64,000 nucleotides of DNA from Phallusia mammillata (Eukaryota; Chordata; Ascidiacea; Phlebobranchia; Ascidiidae). Location: the NCBI GenBank assembly GCA_003260075.1, contig QLIY01000302.1:62001-126000 (forward strand), read 5' to 3'. The position numbers and the translations under genes are program-made. Of this stretch, positions 12,829 through 28,133 are shown piece after piece; within the stretch, counting starts at the first letter, position 1, and every line of letters starts with the position of its first letter. The notes under the pieces were generated by a model. The model worked only from the letters and a program-made list of their open reading frames with translations. It was not told the DNA's origin and ran no database searches.

Positions 12829-14149
12829 ATGAAATGCCAATACTTTTCAGCAGCTGTAATCTTGCTCCTTTTCGCCGGTCCAGTTTTTGCAAAAAACAAC
12901 TTTACAGACTGTAGCCGATCCCATTTGGATTTAGTACTTCTTATTGATGGGAACCTCAATCAAGATCCATCGAGCCTTGCAATTATAAGGAGCTTTCTGT
13001 CAAACATTGCGAGTTCCCTAAATACCAACAGTGAAAAGTCAAGAATGACTGTTTTCACGTAAGTTGTTCAATGTGACGTCACAATGTGTGTTAAGCTTTC
13101 CAAATCTTTCCGTGCGACTCAAAACGTTGACGATTTATTAAGCATTATGTTCTTTGAATCACTGTAGGTTCGACAAAAAAACGAAATTGGTGTTGGATTC
13201 TGCAGCTGAAATTGACTTCGAAAGCTTTTATGCCAAACTCCAGGCATTGGAAATAACTGGAAAGGGAAGTATTCTTCTTAGAAGGGCTTTACGAAATGCA
13301 AAGCGGCACCTATTTAGTTCAAATGTTGGATTTCAGTGGCGGTAAGTTGTGCATTAAGTGTGACACCATGTCTTGTTAGCGGTTTGGTGAAGTGCCCCCA
13401 GGGTAAACAAATGTGGAAACTTATGTAGATTATTCTGCAAACTGCTACTTGGCTACGGTGCGTCTAATTTGTTGTTCGGGGTCAATTAGTCACTCAAACA
13501 CATACACTGCTTTCCATTAATATCTTTGCAAACCTTTGGGCAAGTGGGTTAAGGTGGAGATACTATCAGATATGTTAACACTTGCTTTATGAGTTTATGC
13601 TTCTTAAATTGATAAAAGTGCAATCAACATCCACCAAGTAGCTTTTAAATCTCTGTTTTCAGACGGGAACAAACAAGAGTTATATTTGTGTTAATGAGCA
13701 AAAAGTCGAGAGATCCAGCTATTGAGATAGCCACCATACTTCGTCGCAACGGTGTAAAAATCGCTGCTATTGGCTTTGAAGAGGCCTCCGAGGTCCAGCT
13801 GCTTCCTTTGGCCTCGAAACCAACTAAAGTATGTTCAATATCGGATTATTTCAAGTTCTAAACACACTTGGTTATGACAGTACTTTACCTACATCATGCA
13901 AGTTTAATGACAAAATTACAGCTTCTCTCGCTGCGCGGTTACCATACGTTTCACTTGCGGTCGCTGGCTATTGTATGTTCCACTTGTGCTAATACTTCGG
14001 TACTTTTCAGCATAGCTTACTATTGCTGAATAATGTACATCAACTTCCCGGAAATGGATTAAATTTCTTTACTGCGATTATTTGTGAACAATATGGCCGG
14101 GAGACTTCGTCGCAAGGAGTGGATGTTAAAAAAACCAACACACCAGGGG
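12829..14149 (+). other. Mosaic gene: signal peptide and vWA domain
   Basis: Exons 12829-13058, 13168-13341, 13663-13828, 14011-14149. After the signal peptide a vWA fold begins with [12 protein letters not shown]. The second core strand is [13 protein letters not shown] and the third VKIAAIGF. The metal-binding motif DxSxS of typical vWA domains reads DGNLN here, so divalent-metal binding of the usual kind is unlikely. The domain probably serves protein contact without a metal ion. Confidence 0.85.
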
Positions 14150-17100
14150 GTAAGAAATTTGTTTAAAATTTTAAACCGATAAATTCGATGTTTAAATATT
14201 GTCGCTGAAATCAAAATAAACAATGTCCTTAACAACATGCAATGTAGGCAAAGTTTTGCAGACAAATTAAATTTCCTACCTAGAACATTGATATCACAAA
14301 CAAACAAAATGAAAGTAAATTATTCAAATTTATTTATGTTTTAGGTGATTCCCAAACACGGGCCTTTTTTAACATAACCAGAACCATCGTTACTTCAAAT
14401 TCGATCGAAATCCACATTTCAACGGAAAATCTCCATCCACAACGATTTGACATCAGCATTGCACCAAATGACGCTTCATCGAAAGTCACACAAAGTGGTG
14501 GAGTTGTACTGATTTCTGGACTCGCCCCAGCAATGGAATACTACATAACCATTGTGGCTGTGTTTTCAAAAACAATGAAGTTGTCGAATTCCTTTAAACT
14601 GGCTACACGTAGGTCAAACTAGAAACAACATTGGGTTAAATGTTTGCGACAATCGCCGAAGCGTATAACTTTGGCAGCAATTCTCTGAGAGTGAAATCAC
14701 AAGTTTGTCGTGTGCAAACGCACGAGTCATCAAACTGCCACAATCGATTAGCAAAGGTCAAGATAAATTTGTGACGTCTGCTTAAAAGGGCTTATTTTAG
14801 GCGTTTCAGCCCTAGGCAAAACATTTTGTAAAACCTATTTAAATTCGTGAAGTGTTTTGCTATTACAAAGCAATATCTGAATGCAGCATTCATTTAACAA
14901 AACTGTTTTAGATGAGCTTGTGACCTTCATATAACCCCATTCAGTTTTCTCAATCTAGTCCAAACGTTTTCCAATTTTCGGCAATGTTTTATATTTTCAG
15001 AAATGTCAAATAAACTTACCTACAATTTTATCTTTTTTAAAAATAAACTTTCTGTTTTAGGTCAACAAATGGTTGAGAACATTCGAACTAATATTATCAC
15101 AACCCAACCTTGTCAGATGCAGGAAAATTTAATGGTAAAAACAAAGTGTCAAATATCGGTCGTGTTTTTTGTTGTTTGAAGCAGATAACGTTTTAATGTA
15201 ATCTTCGTTGTTTAGTCAATGTATGGCGTAAATACCGACTTTGTCCTAAGCGATGCAGACTGTTTACCGGGAAATAAACACATCATGATCGAAGTTGAAT
15301 GGCAAAGGACGGCCGTCAATGCACTGTACCAAGTAAGACACGTTTTATAGTTTTGAGTCAGTAAGGAAATTTACTATCTGTGATCATATAAGACTTATTT
15401 CGAGCTGCAGCTGCAATATAACTACTTAATAAGTCATAAATAAAAAGCTTAAAAGATTTTAATTATAGTTTTCCGTCTTATTAGTAATGTCTGAATCATA
15501 AAGCTTTTTGACAAAAATTCTACAGAATAGATCATTCTTAGATTAGTTAACTAAAAACCGACAAACTATAGTTATAAGTCAGTTTCACCATTGCGTTCAT
15601 GACGTTTAAAGTTACACAGCTGATTGCGACATGGTGACTGTTTCAGTGCAATTATGTCGCAGTGTTGGAGAAACCAAAATAAAATCTTTTACCTCAAATA
15701 CACACCAATTCAAAGTAGAAGCCAAATCATCACATATTAAATCACAAATTTCTTGGTTACTCAGAGATGTTTTGGAATAGAATGTTTCAAAAACAGCGCT
15801 TCGTTGTGAAACAGTTGGTTTTGGTTCTTAACATTTTTTGCCTAAACGCTTTGATACAGTTTAATTACAAATTTTGAAAAAATACAAATAGGTCTACACT
15901 TTGCCATATCTTCCACATCTTGTAAAAATGCCAAACACATCGAACAAGCGCGTGTTCACCAATGCTCAACCTGGAACAAAGTACACGATTTCCGTGAAGG
16001 CGATCTCCTCCAGCAACAACGTTTCATCCGAAGCTTCAACCGAAGTTGTAATACGTAAGATAGTCCATACGACAAAATTACTATACTTTGTTCATATGAT
16101 GACACGAACAAGCCAGCAGATTTGGGTAAAATACATTCGCATGCCGACAATTTTTAACGTTTTTTTATTAAAATTGTAAAACAACAATCAGCTTTTTATT
16201 TAACATCGCAATTCATAAAGGCGACAATTTGGCAACTATTTTTTGCATTATGAAATCAAAACTTATTTTACAGCTCCAAGTTCACCACAAAACGTTGATT
16301 TACGGCGTGTGAGTTCCACAGAAGTGGAGGTCGTTGTTCGTACATCGGGTTTGGCAAAATTTGGTACAATAGAATATGATGTTGTTTCCCCATACAAAAG
16401 ATATACCGTCAGGTTAGTTTTTCTGACTAACTCGTCAGATTTTGCACAAAGTTATACTAACCTGAAGAAAAAACATTGCGCGAGTAGCAATATATGTCCT
16501 ACATGCTGTCATGAAGTATACAAAAGTATACACAAAAATGTGTATTTTGTATGCCAACACTCTGTATTTATACCAATGGCAAATTAGTAAACAATCGACT
16601 TAATTTTAACGAGGATGTCAAGCATTACACGGTTTGTTATAATCCAGCGTCTACATAAAGTTGGTGAAAAACAGGCTTTTTGTTGATGTTGTAATTGTGT
16701 TGCTATAGATTTTAAACAAGCAAGATTTCTTACAGACACAGCCCAAAAGGCGAGCAAGGTAACACCTCTGTCACCTCGATGTTTACAAATACACTTGACA
16801 ACCTCACCCCATGTTTACCTCATCACGTAACAGTCCGTACTTCAAGTCATGGGGCGTTGAGTTTGCCAGTGACAGTTCGCCTGCAAAGATGCACTGAAGG
16901 TAACATGTCACAACATTTTTTGTGAGAAATTTGAACCAAATACATGTTTTGGCTTGTTTCAGGAACGCCGATTCACGAGTTCGATCAATCTGTCATTATT
17001 TCCACTTCCAACGGTGTATATATCGTACCTTCAGGAAGAAGTGCCTTTCAACAGATCACGCCAAGGGTATAAAAATATTACACATTCAAAAATCGCCTTC

Positions 17101-19233
17101 GGCAATATTTCGTATTTTTCCACAAACTATAAACTTCATTTAAATTTTGTCACTGTTTGTTTTGAGTTTCATCAACATTCCTGTTTGGAATTTAGTTACT
17201 CCTCTCCGTGCCCAGTGGTGTCGTAAACGTTCTGCTTCATCGCCGTAAAGTAAACTTGAAGAAAACCCATGGACAAGGCAGCAATAACTATTGGACGTAT
17301 TCTTTGATATGGATTGATCGCAAAACTCGCAACATCAAAACTACTTCCGTAACTGATCCAACGAGGAAAAGTGCGACCATTGTATCCGGTAAATAAAAAA
17401 GACGTTACTTTGTTAAAAGACCAGCAGTGATTTTTGTGTTACAGCAAGCCTGAGCTTTGTCGTAAAAAATTGGTTATTTCTTCTTTTTCTAAATGATGTC
17501 TGGATTTACGTTTAAAAATATATGCAAGAGTTTTTTTACAAAACCTTGTGAGATTAAATGTATATACTGAAATAAACAAAAGCGTACCTGTGTGAAGTAT
17601 AATGTCTATAACTCCATGCAACTATAAAGTCGCTGCTATGTTTAAGTTTCCAATACAAACTTAATCCTCCATTAGCGTAATTCGCGATAAGATCAACACA
17701 TTAATCACGCCTATGTCGTAATCATACTGACTTATGAACTGCAGGACTACTACAGCCCGTGGGCTTGGCGGTGGATGTATACGACAACAACGTTTATTGG
17801 AGCGACATGGCAAGCCGGAGTATTGGGGTGGCTCGCCTCTCTAGCGCCAGTGGTGAGGGGTATTCCACAGGGCTCAACAAACGTCTCATCACTACCGATC
17901 TCTACACTCCTGTAGGGCTATCTGTAGATTCAGTTGGAAGGTACGTGCGGAACAATTGTATCCGCATATTTTGATATGAGATTCAAACGTTTGTAACATG
18001 GCAAAATATCGCTGATAAATTTGTTGTCATTAATACTTTTAAAGAAATCTGTTTTGGGCGGACATGTGGGGACGAATAGAAAGGAGTGAAATGGATGGAA
18101 GTAACAGAAAAGTTCTCATCAACGATCCGATCATCCGTCCACAATCGCTAGTGTTTTGTATGGCTTGTAATCGACTTTTGTGGATTGACTCACTTTCTGT
18201 AACAATTAACTCCATGAGGTAAGTCAAAAACGCATTTTTTTATTCGATTAGCGCACACAAAAACACGTTTTTATTCCTTGGGTTAGTCTTCAATTACCAT
18301 TATATCTGGTCTTACTCTTTATTAATAAATGTCATTTTTTACATTTTTACTCTCTGGTTTAGATTTAACAATACTATATGATTTGATTTACTTTCTAGTG
18401 TAATCTTAAAAATACCATTCAAGACGTTTGTTGTGTAATCTAAAGTAAGATTTTACTACCGTGTTACGACTTTTTTTGCTTGTAGACCGGATGGAAGTGA
18501 AATAAGGAGCATGAACGAAACGAATTTGTCCCCATCCACTTTTGAACCCACTTTGCTGACATCAATGGGAAAGCGTATCTTTGTGATGAACTCAATAGAC
18601 AATACAATGTATGAATATGAAGAGAAATCAGATGGGACATTTGCACCAAACCTTTTGCCGTTAACCAACGTCGGGTCGCTTTCTGGTGTTACAGCGTTAA
18701 CCTCTCAAGACCATGTGACTTACGAAGATGGTGGGTGCATGTTTCAACTATAACTATAGGTGTACGTAACACATTGCAAATAATTTGAAATTATACATGC
18801 ACTTGTGTCTTGTCTGTAAAACTAAAACGAAAAGCTATTTTAGAATAAAATGTCATGTTGGTATTTCATCCAAATTCAAATAATACTTTTTTATTTGCAG
18901 CTTTAATGGAAAGCAGTAAAGATATAAACTTTCCGTGCGGTGGCAAGAATCATAATTGCGAGGAAGTTTGTATTTCCAAAACTCTTTCTTATCCGACTTG
19001 TGCTGGCCAATGTTACCCCTGGGAAACTTTGTGTGTCAACAGGTTAGAAAAATATAAAATTGTATGCTTATTTTCTAGTGCATTATCTTATCTTAGGTCT
19101 ATATAATTTAAGGATACTGAATACATAAAAAATCGAATACGTAAAATTTTTGAAATATTCTTACCCAGTGTTTTTTTAAGGTGTTTTCAAATTTCTCCAG
19201 CGGTTTCCCGAAATTTGTACAAATAATTCGTTT

Positions 19234-19330
<97 letters not shown>

Positions 19331-22300
19331 ACTACTTAGCGGTCACCCAAACCAAACCTTAAAAAAACCCTGTTCTTACCAATATGAGGCATGTTGTCTT
19401 CAGTCGTCATTAGAAATTCAATTTTGTTTCAGCACTCATTCATGCGTGAGCTCTGTTCTTGTATGCGACGGAACTAGGGACTGTCCAAACGGCGAAGATG
19501 AGCATTTTTCAGTTTGTCCAACCAGTTTGCTGGAATGCGACGACTCGTCAATGTTTTTGTGCAAAAACAAAAAGCGATGTGTAGCCAACTCTTCACTATG
19601 CGATGGGCGGATGGACTGCAGAGACGGGTAGGAATAATTTATCTTGATATTTTTTGTCCGAGTATGCGCCCCTATCTGTTATATCTTGTGACTGAGAAAG
19701 TGTGCAAATAAAAAAAAATGTCTAATGATTTACTCAAATGAAACTATTTTTTACGTATATTTATTCAAGTCAATTCAAACCTGATAATGCGCTGATTAAT
19801 ATATTTAACAAATATGACATGACCTTCAGTTTTGACTGCCATACTACAGTAACTTGCACAGGAGAGTAATTATTTTGTTCTTTTTCGCACCTTCTTGTTC
19901 AAAAAGTTCGGACGAGGAAAATTGCCCTATTCAAAGCCAAACCTGCGACTTCGAAGACGACTTTTGTTTATGGAGCCAAGCTTCAAACGACGATTTTGAT
20001 TGGACCTTGTGGCACGGTCGAACGCCTTCGAGTAAAACCGGACCTATTCTCGACCACACGATGCTGCGTGTTAACAGTAGGTCGAAATGCAAAATGCTAT
20101 CTCCACTAAGGATTAGGTTTTACAATTGCAAAACCATGTGCACCGGTACACTCTGCTAAATAAAAATCCCCATTTTAAGGTACGTATATTTACGCTGAAG
20201 CCACACCACACGATGAAGGTGCTGAGGCAAGATTGATTTCCACATGGTTGCTGGGTCCAGTTTGCGTTAAGTAAGTGCAAGCTTTGAAAATTTTGTGTAT
20301 GAAATGTACAAAATGATTTGCTTTGCACTACAGCTTTAATTTTAATCAAGGTGTTTTCTGACTTATAGCAAATTGGCAAGTAAAAATAAAAATAGAAGGA
20401 ATAACATCCAAAGTTCGTTTAAAACAACAGACGAAAATAAGGAACGTTTTTGTTTTAGGTTTTCATATCACATGTTCGGCGAAGGTGTGGGAAGTTTGTC
20501 GCTGTTTGTCCAACATCGCGACCAAGAGAATATGAAGGAAAAGTGGAGTGTCAGCGGCAATCAGGGAGTATTTTGGAAGACATCTTCTGTGTCAATCAGT
20601 GAACACGGTCTTTTTCAGGTACCCTTCCGTGCATATTATGACTCCTTCCTTCTTATGTATGTCAAGGAAAAATAATAATTTTTTGCGGCAGATGGTTTTC
20701 CAAGCGGTCCGAGGAAAAGACTTTCGCAGTGACATTGCCCTTGATGACGTCATGATTAGTGACGGTCTGTGCAACGTCAGTTATCACTGCTTGTTTAACG
20801 GAGGCGAATGTGGTTATGAAATCAGTAAGTAAGCAATATTCGATTATATTGATCATACCATCTCTTTGATATGTTTTGTGATATGCGCAGTCAATAATAT
20901 GGATGGTGGATGGTCGATAAAGCCAGGATCGCTTCCTTTTGTGGATGAAGGATCTCCGGAGTTTTCTGCTCGAACGAACCAAAATTTACTCGACAAGGTA
21001 GCACTTGTTTACGTCAGCACCTTCTATACATTAAACAAAAATCCCCAGTACTACGCTCTAGTACACGGGTTCTTAACCAGGGGTGCGAGAACTGTTTCTA
21101 GCGGGGGCGGGGATGCATGTATAAAAATTAAATTACCATGGTTTTGTTATTTAAGCAATTACAGAAAGGAGTGCGAAAACTGGTTGGTAATCTAAAAGGG
21201 GTGCAGCAAGGAAAAAAAGAACCACTGCTCTAGCATATGGTGTTTGACAAGATTAAGGAGTTTTGGTTTATAGACCAACTTTTAGTTTAAAGTGACATTA
21301 GCAATTGTGGAAACGTCTAGATCATGATATATTCTCTAAAAGCAATATCTCTGGTAGTTATGATTTTGATCATGTAAACTTGTGCTAAAATCAGTAATTT
21401 TGGTGTATATTGCATTACCAAATACTCACATGTGTTTACAGAATCCAGTTGAGGAACTCGGACCGGAGTGGTTTTATTTTCCTTTCAAGCATGACGACAC
21501 TCCCGGATGTAGCGGATGTGATGGAATCAAACTTGTGCGACAAATTTCATCTTTCGGTGCACCACAGTTTGCAGGCATCGTCCTCTGCAGTCCAACAAGG
21601 TCAGTTCTAACCCATTGATAAACCAGAGATTACAAAGGAATAGCCTCGTGTTTAAATAAAGATTTTCGATGACAAACCAAACTAACAATATAGTTTTGCG
21701 GAAATAATCATGAACTGATCCGTGCATTGAGGAATACTTTGTTAAAGATTTAATGTTGCGTGAAATTTTGACGATTTGCCGTCCAATTTTCGGACTAGTT
21801 TTATATAATGTTTTTTTTATGATTGTTGTAATCAGATACAAGATCTATCTGGGTGAAACTTTGCACGGAGTGTTTCGTAACGTGGCTGATGGTTTTGGTT
21901 TGGGTGAAGATCACTGCGAGTTTATCGGTGCCAAGGATTACGCCCATGAAGTTGGAGAATATATTCACTGCCAGGGTATGTCTAAGAAATATCTAGACTG
22001 GCATCAGAAAAACTTATATTTGTTAAACCAAATCTAAGGCTGGTCGTCGCTGAGATTAGAACGCACAACAATGACATTTTCATTAATGTATTGTTCATGT
22101 AGTGTTCAACTTTGGTATGCTTGGATTTCTAAATATTAACGTACCAATGGTTCTTTTATATTTGGGCCCAGTGTTTTTTTAAGGTGTTTTGGGGGACCGT
22201 TTCAAATTTCTCCAGTGGTTTCCCAAAATTTGGACTTGCAACTACAACTATAGTTTTTGGTATTTAAATGAAACACTTGCGGTCTCTTAAAACTACTTAG

Positions 22301-25300
22301 GGGTCACCCAAACCAAACCTAAAAAAAACTGTTTAGGCCTATTTGGCTACAGACGAATCGACTTTTTCGAACACGTCGAGGAAGGAATCTTCGGTCCCCA
22401 TCACAATGGCGGGCATCCTTTCTTCTCGCCAATCTTCTATGGCTGCAATCTCACCATTCCACAGGCGGTTATTGATTTCGCTCCGGAAAATCGTCGCCAC
22501 ATGGAAGCTAACAGTTTTGCATTTTTCGACGGGACTTCTCCTGGAAGAGCGACCGCTAGCTTCATTGTCCCCGTTGCTAGAATAGCTGAGAGATCCACAC
22601 CGGGTGAAGATGCAAAGATGGAAAAGGAACCACAGTTTGACAGATGGTGCCTTAGTTTTAGGTGAGATATATATGGACAAACTTTTATTTGAACCAATAA
22701 CTGTATCGTATTTTGTTTGAAATTCGGTTCTTTTGTTTGAAAATTAACAAACTTGAAAAATCTTGTTTTACAATGTTGCACCATCTATGTCTTTGAATCA
22801 GTTACTTCGTCACTGGACTTTCATCGAAGTCGCTATCTCTTACCGTTAATGGTGAATTTGTAATATGGAAAACTTCAGGCGATGCAAATAACTCCTGGCA
22901 CGACGCGGTTACAAGCATTCCTTCATCAGATGTCAAGTAATTGCTTCATGAAGAAACTGTTGTGCAGCTTAAGTTTAAAATTGTTCAGCTAAACCGAAAA
23001 ACTTATGTTCAGATACAACCTTGTATTTACGGCAATGAAGGGTCAAGATGAGACCGGCTACATAGCGGTTGACAACATTACCATTAACCAGATGCCCTGT
23101 GTCAGACCTCAGTCATACGTGACTGAGTTTGACGATTCCAACCTTGACGCAAACTCATTCTTTGTGTTTGGTAAGACATAGTCGGGAAATTGCACAATAT
23201 TTCAACATAAGCTGCAGACAGTGCACACTGTTTCGACCTATAAGGTCTCATTTCAACATAACATATCTTAAAACAGCACCAAATACATTTCTACAATGAA
23301 ATGATTCTATTAACCAAAAATGTCTTGTGAACTTACTACTCAGGTACTGTTCACCATGATTTGATGCAACCGCTGTACGAACGCAGTCGAAACGACCCAG
23401 TGATCGTCACTAATCGGCCTGAGTCATCTGGTGTCATCAGCTACACATCGGGCCATTACATGTTTCCTCCCTTCGTTGAAAGCCCAATTCTTCCTGCTAT
23501 AAGCACTTACTATCCCGTCTACTGCCTTTCAATTGAGTATAGGTATTTAAATTACTTTAACTGTATCAAGCGACTGTGTTTAATTTATTTAAAGGATAAC
23601 CTTATTAATATACACCCTATTTTGTGTCAAATCGTGAAATGTATCGTATCGTGATAACGCTTTAAATCATGTTTTTTTGCAATTTAGACAAAGGACCCAT
23701 CAAGGTCAACTTAAAGTTGGAGTTCGAAGAGTACAAGATTTTGATGCATCATCAATAATTACACACACCCTCACTCCAATAGCCAGTGTTCGACCTTGGT
23801 TGACCCTGAAGATTGAAGTTAACTCTTCTATTTCCCTGGCAACAGAAAACTCTTTTATAATAGGTATAGTGAAATGAACAAAAACGACTTCTTGCCAAAA
23901 AAGTTGACTTTAAGTTGATTCGAAATAAAAACGACTGGTTGTGTGTTTAATGTGGTAAGACGCTTATGAAGACCTGATAGAATTGTTTTTCACATCAGGG
24001 TGGAAAAGTTAATAATTTGTCTTTGCACCAGGAAGGTATTTAGGTTGCTTCTAATTCCCCTTTCTTTAGTTTTTGAAGGTTTACAACACGTTTGGTTGAA
24101 TTCAATGGCCGTAGACACCCTTCAATGTTCGCAAGTAGATCGTGGAAGTCCATGCAACAATGGGGTTCAATGTTCGAATGGACGGTGTGTTCATCCAGAT
24201 CAAATGTGTGATGGATTAAACGATTGTGGGGATTGGTAAGTGGAGACTGGGTTTCGAAGTCTTTTGGGAGCGTTTTCTGTACCAACCTGTTCTCTCAACG
24301 TAAAAAGGGCATTTCTCCGTTGAGCTGCCTTTAGACAAAGGGTTTTTGGTTGCTTTTAGTCAACAATTAGGGTTACTTTAGGTTACAACATTTATATAGT
24401 AGAGGTTCGTTTCAACAATAAACAACAAATGTCGGATATTATCAACATTAGTGCAATCTCATCAATAACCGTGCATTTGTTCCGGAAACCTGTTTTGTAG
24501 TTTGTGTACTTGGTAATCTAACACAAATGTATGTCATATTCCAGGTCTGATGAAATTGGTTGTCCATCCCATTGCGGTTCTATAGCTGATGTGTTTAGCT
24601 CTCGTACAACATTGCTTGAGAATAAAGATATTGACCATCCAGTGTTTGGTAAACAATGTTTCTGGCGAGTTCATGGAACTAAAGGAAAGCAGGTTTTGCT
24701 GAACGTTGGAAAGTCGTTGGGTTCAAGAAAAGTGAAATTTTCGGTAAAAATGTGTTTGCTGTTTAATATTTCACTTTGTAAACAATCTTGATTTATTTCT
24801 GGGATAACACATCTTACTTCATTTACTGCGTTTTGACGTAAATATATAATTTAAAACGCGATAACAGTTTTGGTTTGTATCTTTTGCAGTTGATCGTGTA
24901 CAAGGGATTTTCGGATATAGCTGATGCTCTTATATTTCCGTCTGAATCAAAACTCTTTCATAAGAATTATTTTTTGAAGCCATCTTCATACTTAATTAAC
25001 GACAATGAAGTCACTATAGTTCTCACGTTTAACAGGTAAACAAATTTAAATATTTTCTACTTTAATTCATTATATCTGTGTTGTTTGTAAGTGTTATTCA
25101 CAACAACTTCCCTAACAAAATGCATCCTTTTATTTCACTCTTTTGTATCTTTTGACATGCAGAAAAATCGTATTGCCAGTGATGGAGCTGAACGTTACAA
25201 TTGTTGAACCTACCCATTGTAAGTTTGTGTGTCCTGATCTCACTTGTTTAACTGACAACTATCAGTGTGATGGGAAGGTGGGATGCCCAGATGCTAGTGA

Positions 25301-28133
25301 TGAATCCAATTGCACGCGCGCCACCAACTTATTTGGAGAAACGGTTAGTTCACAAGTAAATGGATTTATTGAGTGAGGTCGGGTGTATAAGAAACCCTTT
25401 TAAAGCATGTACATATATTCCCGATCGCACAGATGTTTCCATATTTGAACTTAATCTTATCCAACCTTAACAAAACATTTTTTCGGGCAGTTGCTGGAAG
25501 TACGACGACTTAACGACAAATTTTCTCTCTTGTGTGGTGATGACGTTACACATGACGTAGCTGACGCGGCGTGTCAGCAGCTGGGTTACTCGAAGGCTTT
25601 GTTACCTCTTCGTTTTATCTCGCTTCCAAAGAAGCATGTCGGTTTTTCGCATTATCGACTTACCGGGAATCTTACCGACAAATGTAAGAGGGTTTGGCTT
25701 TATGTACCAAATGGAAAAAAAAGTCACATGATTGGAAAATTGATCGATAAACTCCTAATAGCAACACCAGTTGATTTTGGCGGACCGTTATGAGTTCTAA
25801 GTTTCATACATAAAATTTGGTATTATTATAACTTTACCTTTGTAACATACAAGAAGGTATAAAAAGCACGTATATTGTAAAAACTTAATCTAAGCGGTTT
25901 TGTTCATGTAGATCCGCAGTACATTCAGAGTTATATTACGTCACTCCAAAGCAGAAGAGAAGAAACTTTCAATATTCCTTCACAAGGTGAATGTTGTATT
26001 ATATTGTTTTGAACATTTTCGGAATGCAAAATTATGTAGACTTTTTCTATGCCAAACAATGCCTGGCCTGAACTGTTTGTTTACGTTTTTGTGCAGGTAT
26101 TTCGGCTTGTTCTTCGGGATCAGTCTGGGTCGCTGACTGTGTTCCTTATCAATGCGGAGTGAGATCCATTGAACGGGTTCATACGAAGAAACCGATGCTA
26201 AAGATTGTGGGCGGCCAAAAAACTGCAAGAGGTTATTGGCCATGGATTGCTTCATTGCAAGTAAGTGCAGTAACTCCAAACGTTTGCAAAAGCAAAGTAC
26301 AGACCATCCTGTACAGGATACGTTCGTGGGCAAAAAGCAAAAAATGTTATCCCCCCCCCCGTACAGACCATCCTGTACAGGATACGTTCGTGGGCAAAAA
26401 GCAAAAAAAGTAAAAAAAATTACAAACAAAAGTATGCAACACTCTTATTTCCTGTTTTGCTAAAGGCTGGTGGTGGTCATCTTTGCGGCGGAACTCTGAT
26501 CTCCGATCGTCACGTGATCACAGCAGCGCATTGTTTCGACATAAAGTCGCCGAGTGAATTTAAGATTGTCTTGGGAACTAATGATCTTGCACCTCTTGAT
26601 CTCGGGGCAACGACGTACTCTATTGTTGATTATGAAAAACATGAGTAAGTTTTCAGCAAACAAAATAGTTATGACCAAATACTTAGTATATTCCTTAAGG
26701 TATATAGCATTGGGTGGGGGGTTAAAATTAATAAGCTGTTATGAGGCCGGTACAGAAAAAGCTTTAGAAACATTATTTAGAAAAACAATAAGATAAAAAA
26801 TAATAGTTTAATTACTTAATAATTAACCAACTAACATATTCTATAATTTTGTTACCTTACACTCGTTTGCTTGTGTTTTCATTTTGATACTTGCCTTGAA
26901 ATATGGCCTATGCTGTATGTTTGAGAATATTCTGTTGGTGATCTTCTGTATATATTTTTGTGCAGCAATTATGCGAGTGATGCAGAGATTCCGGATTGGG
27001 ATATCGCGATATTGGTATTGGACCGTACCGTAAAGTTCACGAAGTTTATCAGCCCTGCTTGTCTACCGGGCGGAAATATTCGGTTTAGACCGGGTATGTT
27101 GTTTATTTAACACATTGTCGATTTGTTGTTTACCGGGATCGAACCTTGTAACCTACTTTGTGTATCTCACCAATACATCTAGATTTAAATGTTGAAATAA
27201 TGAAATGAAATCAAATCGTTTAAATATGAAGTGATTTTATCACAATAAAAAAATATCGATATGGCTAATCGCACATTCTTTTTTCACTAGATACAAAATC
27301 CCCAAACATGGCCTATTATATTAGGGTCAATCGCACAAAAGACTTAACAACTACTTATGTTTGTAATAATCGAGCACGTTTTACCTCCTTGGCATCTTTA
27401 ATATATAAAACACTTTTGCGTCTCGAGTGTTTGAAATAGGAAATACGTCGGACACTGTAAATTGCTGATTATGAGTTATTGGCTTTTGTTTTATGTACGT
27501 TTTAAAAACTTTTGAGGCCATGAACCTTTCTAGGTGCACACACGTACTGTTCAAACTAATTTTAAGGACATTCATTTTTTTAACATATTGCATTCAATGC
27601 TTTGCACAAATTATAAAAGCACAACTGGTTCAAGATCAAGTACTTTAATAAATGGCAACAATATTATCCAGCTAAAGTCACTATATGAACATTTTAGGCG
27701 ACATGTGTTACATTGCTGGATATGGACATTTGGAAGACGACGGAGAAGAACCATTGGATTTGTTCCAAGCTAAAACACCCATACTTTCTCGCGAGGATTG
27801 TAACCGTAGTTATAACAAGAAGATTTCGTCACGCATGATTTGCACCGGATATCCAAAGACTGGCAGCATCGGAATTTGTCACGTAAGTTACAAAAAAATA
27901 ATATAAAGTATTTATCATATACTTTTAGCCTGCAAAATTAATAATCTAATGCGACGTTTTTTCCCCTGTAAGTGGTTTGTCTGAGCAGTTGTAACGTTAA
28001 AGATATGATTGTGTACGGTTTGTGGTATACGTTCATCTAAACCTTGGTCCATGTATATGTCTTTTCTTATTACTTCATATGAATTCTCTGTTTCTCGGCG
28101 TTCATGCAGGGTGACAGTGGTGGCCCGTTGGTT

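Larger units (their letters stand above)
20891..23863 (+). other. Mosaic gene: two diverged MAM-like segments
   Basis: Exons 20891-20997, 21442-21599, 21836-21975, 22337-22661, 22802-22936, 23013-23170, 23344-23542, 23688-23863. The first segment opens [11 protein letters not shown] and has a long insert I do not recognise. It ends as a recognisable MAM half: [20 protein letters not shown], then [14 protein letters not shown]. The second opens with [13 protein letters not shown] and carries a MAM-like [13 protein letters not shown] strand, but is too diverged for a firm call. Confidence 0.65.

Noticed and set aside
19108-19332. Minus-strand polyglycine frame
   Set aside because: Product of the C96 run inside a MITE in an intron.
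22339-22784. Minus-strand frames of 113 and 115 residues
   Set aside because: Shadows of the long plus-strand exon 22337-22661, whose frame continues on both sides.
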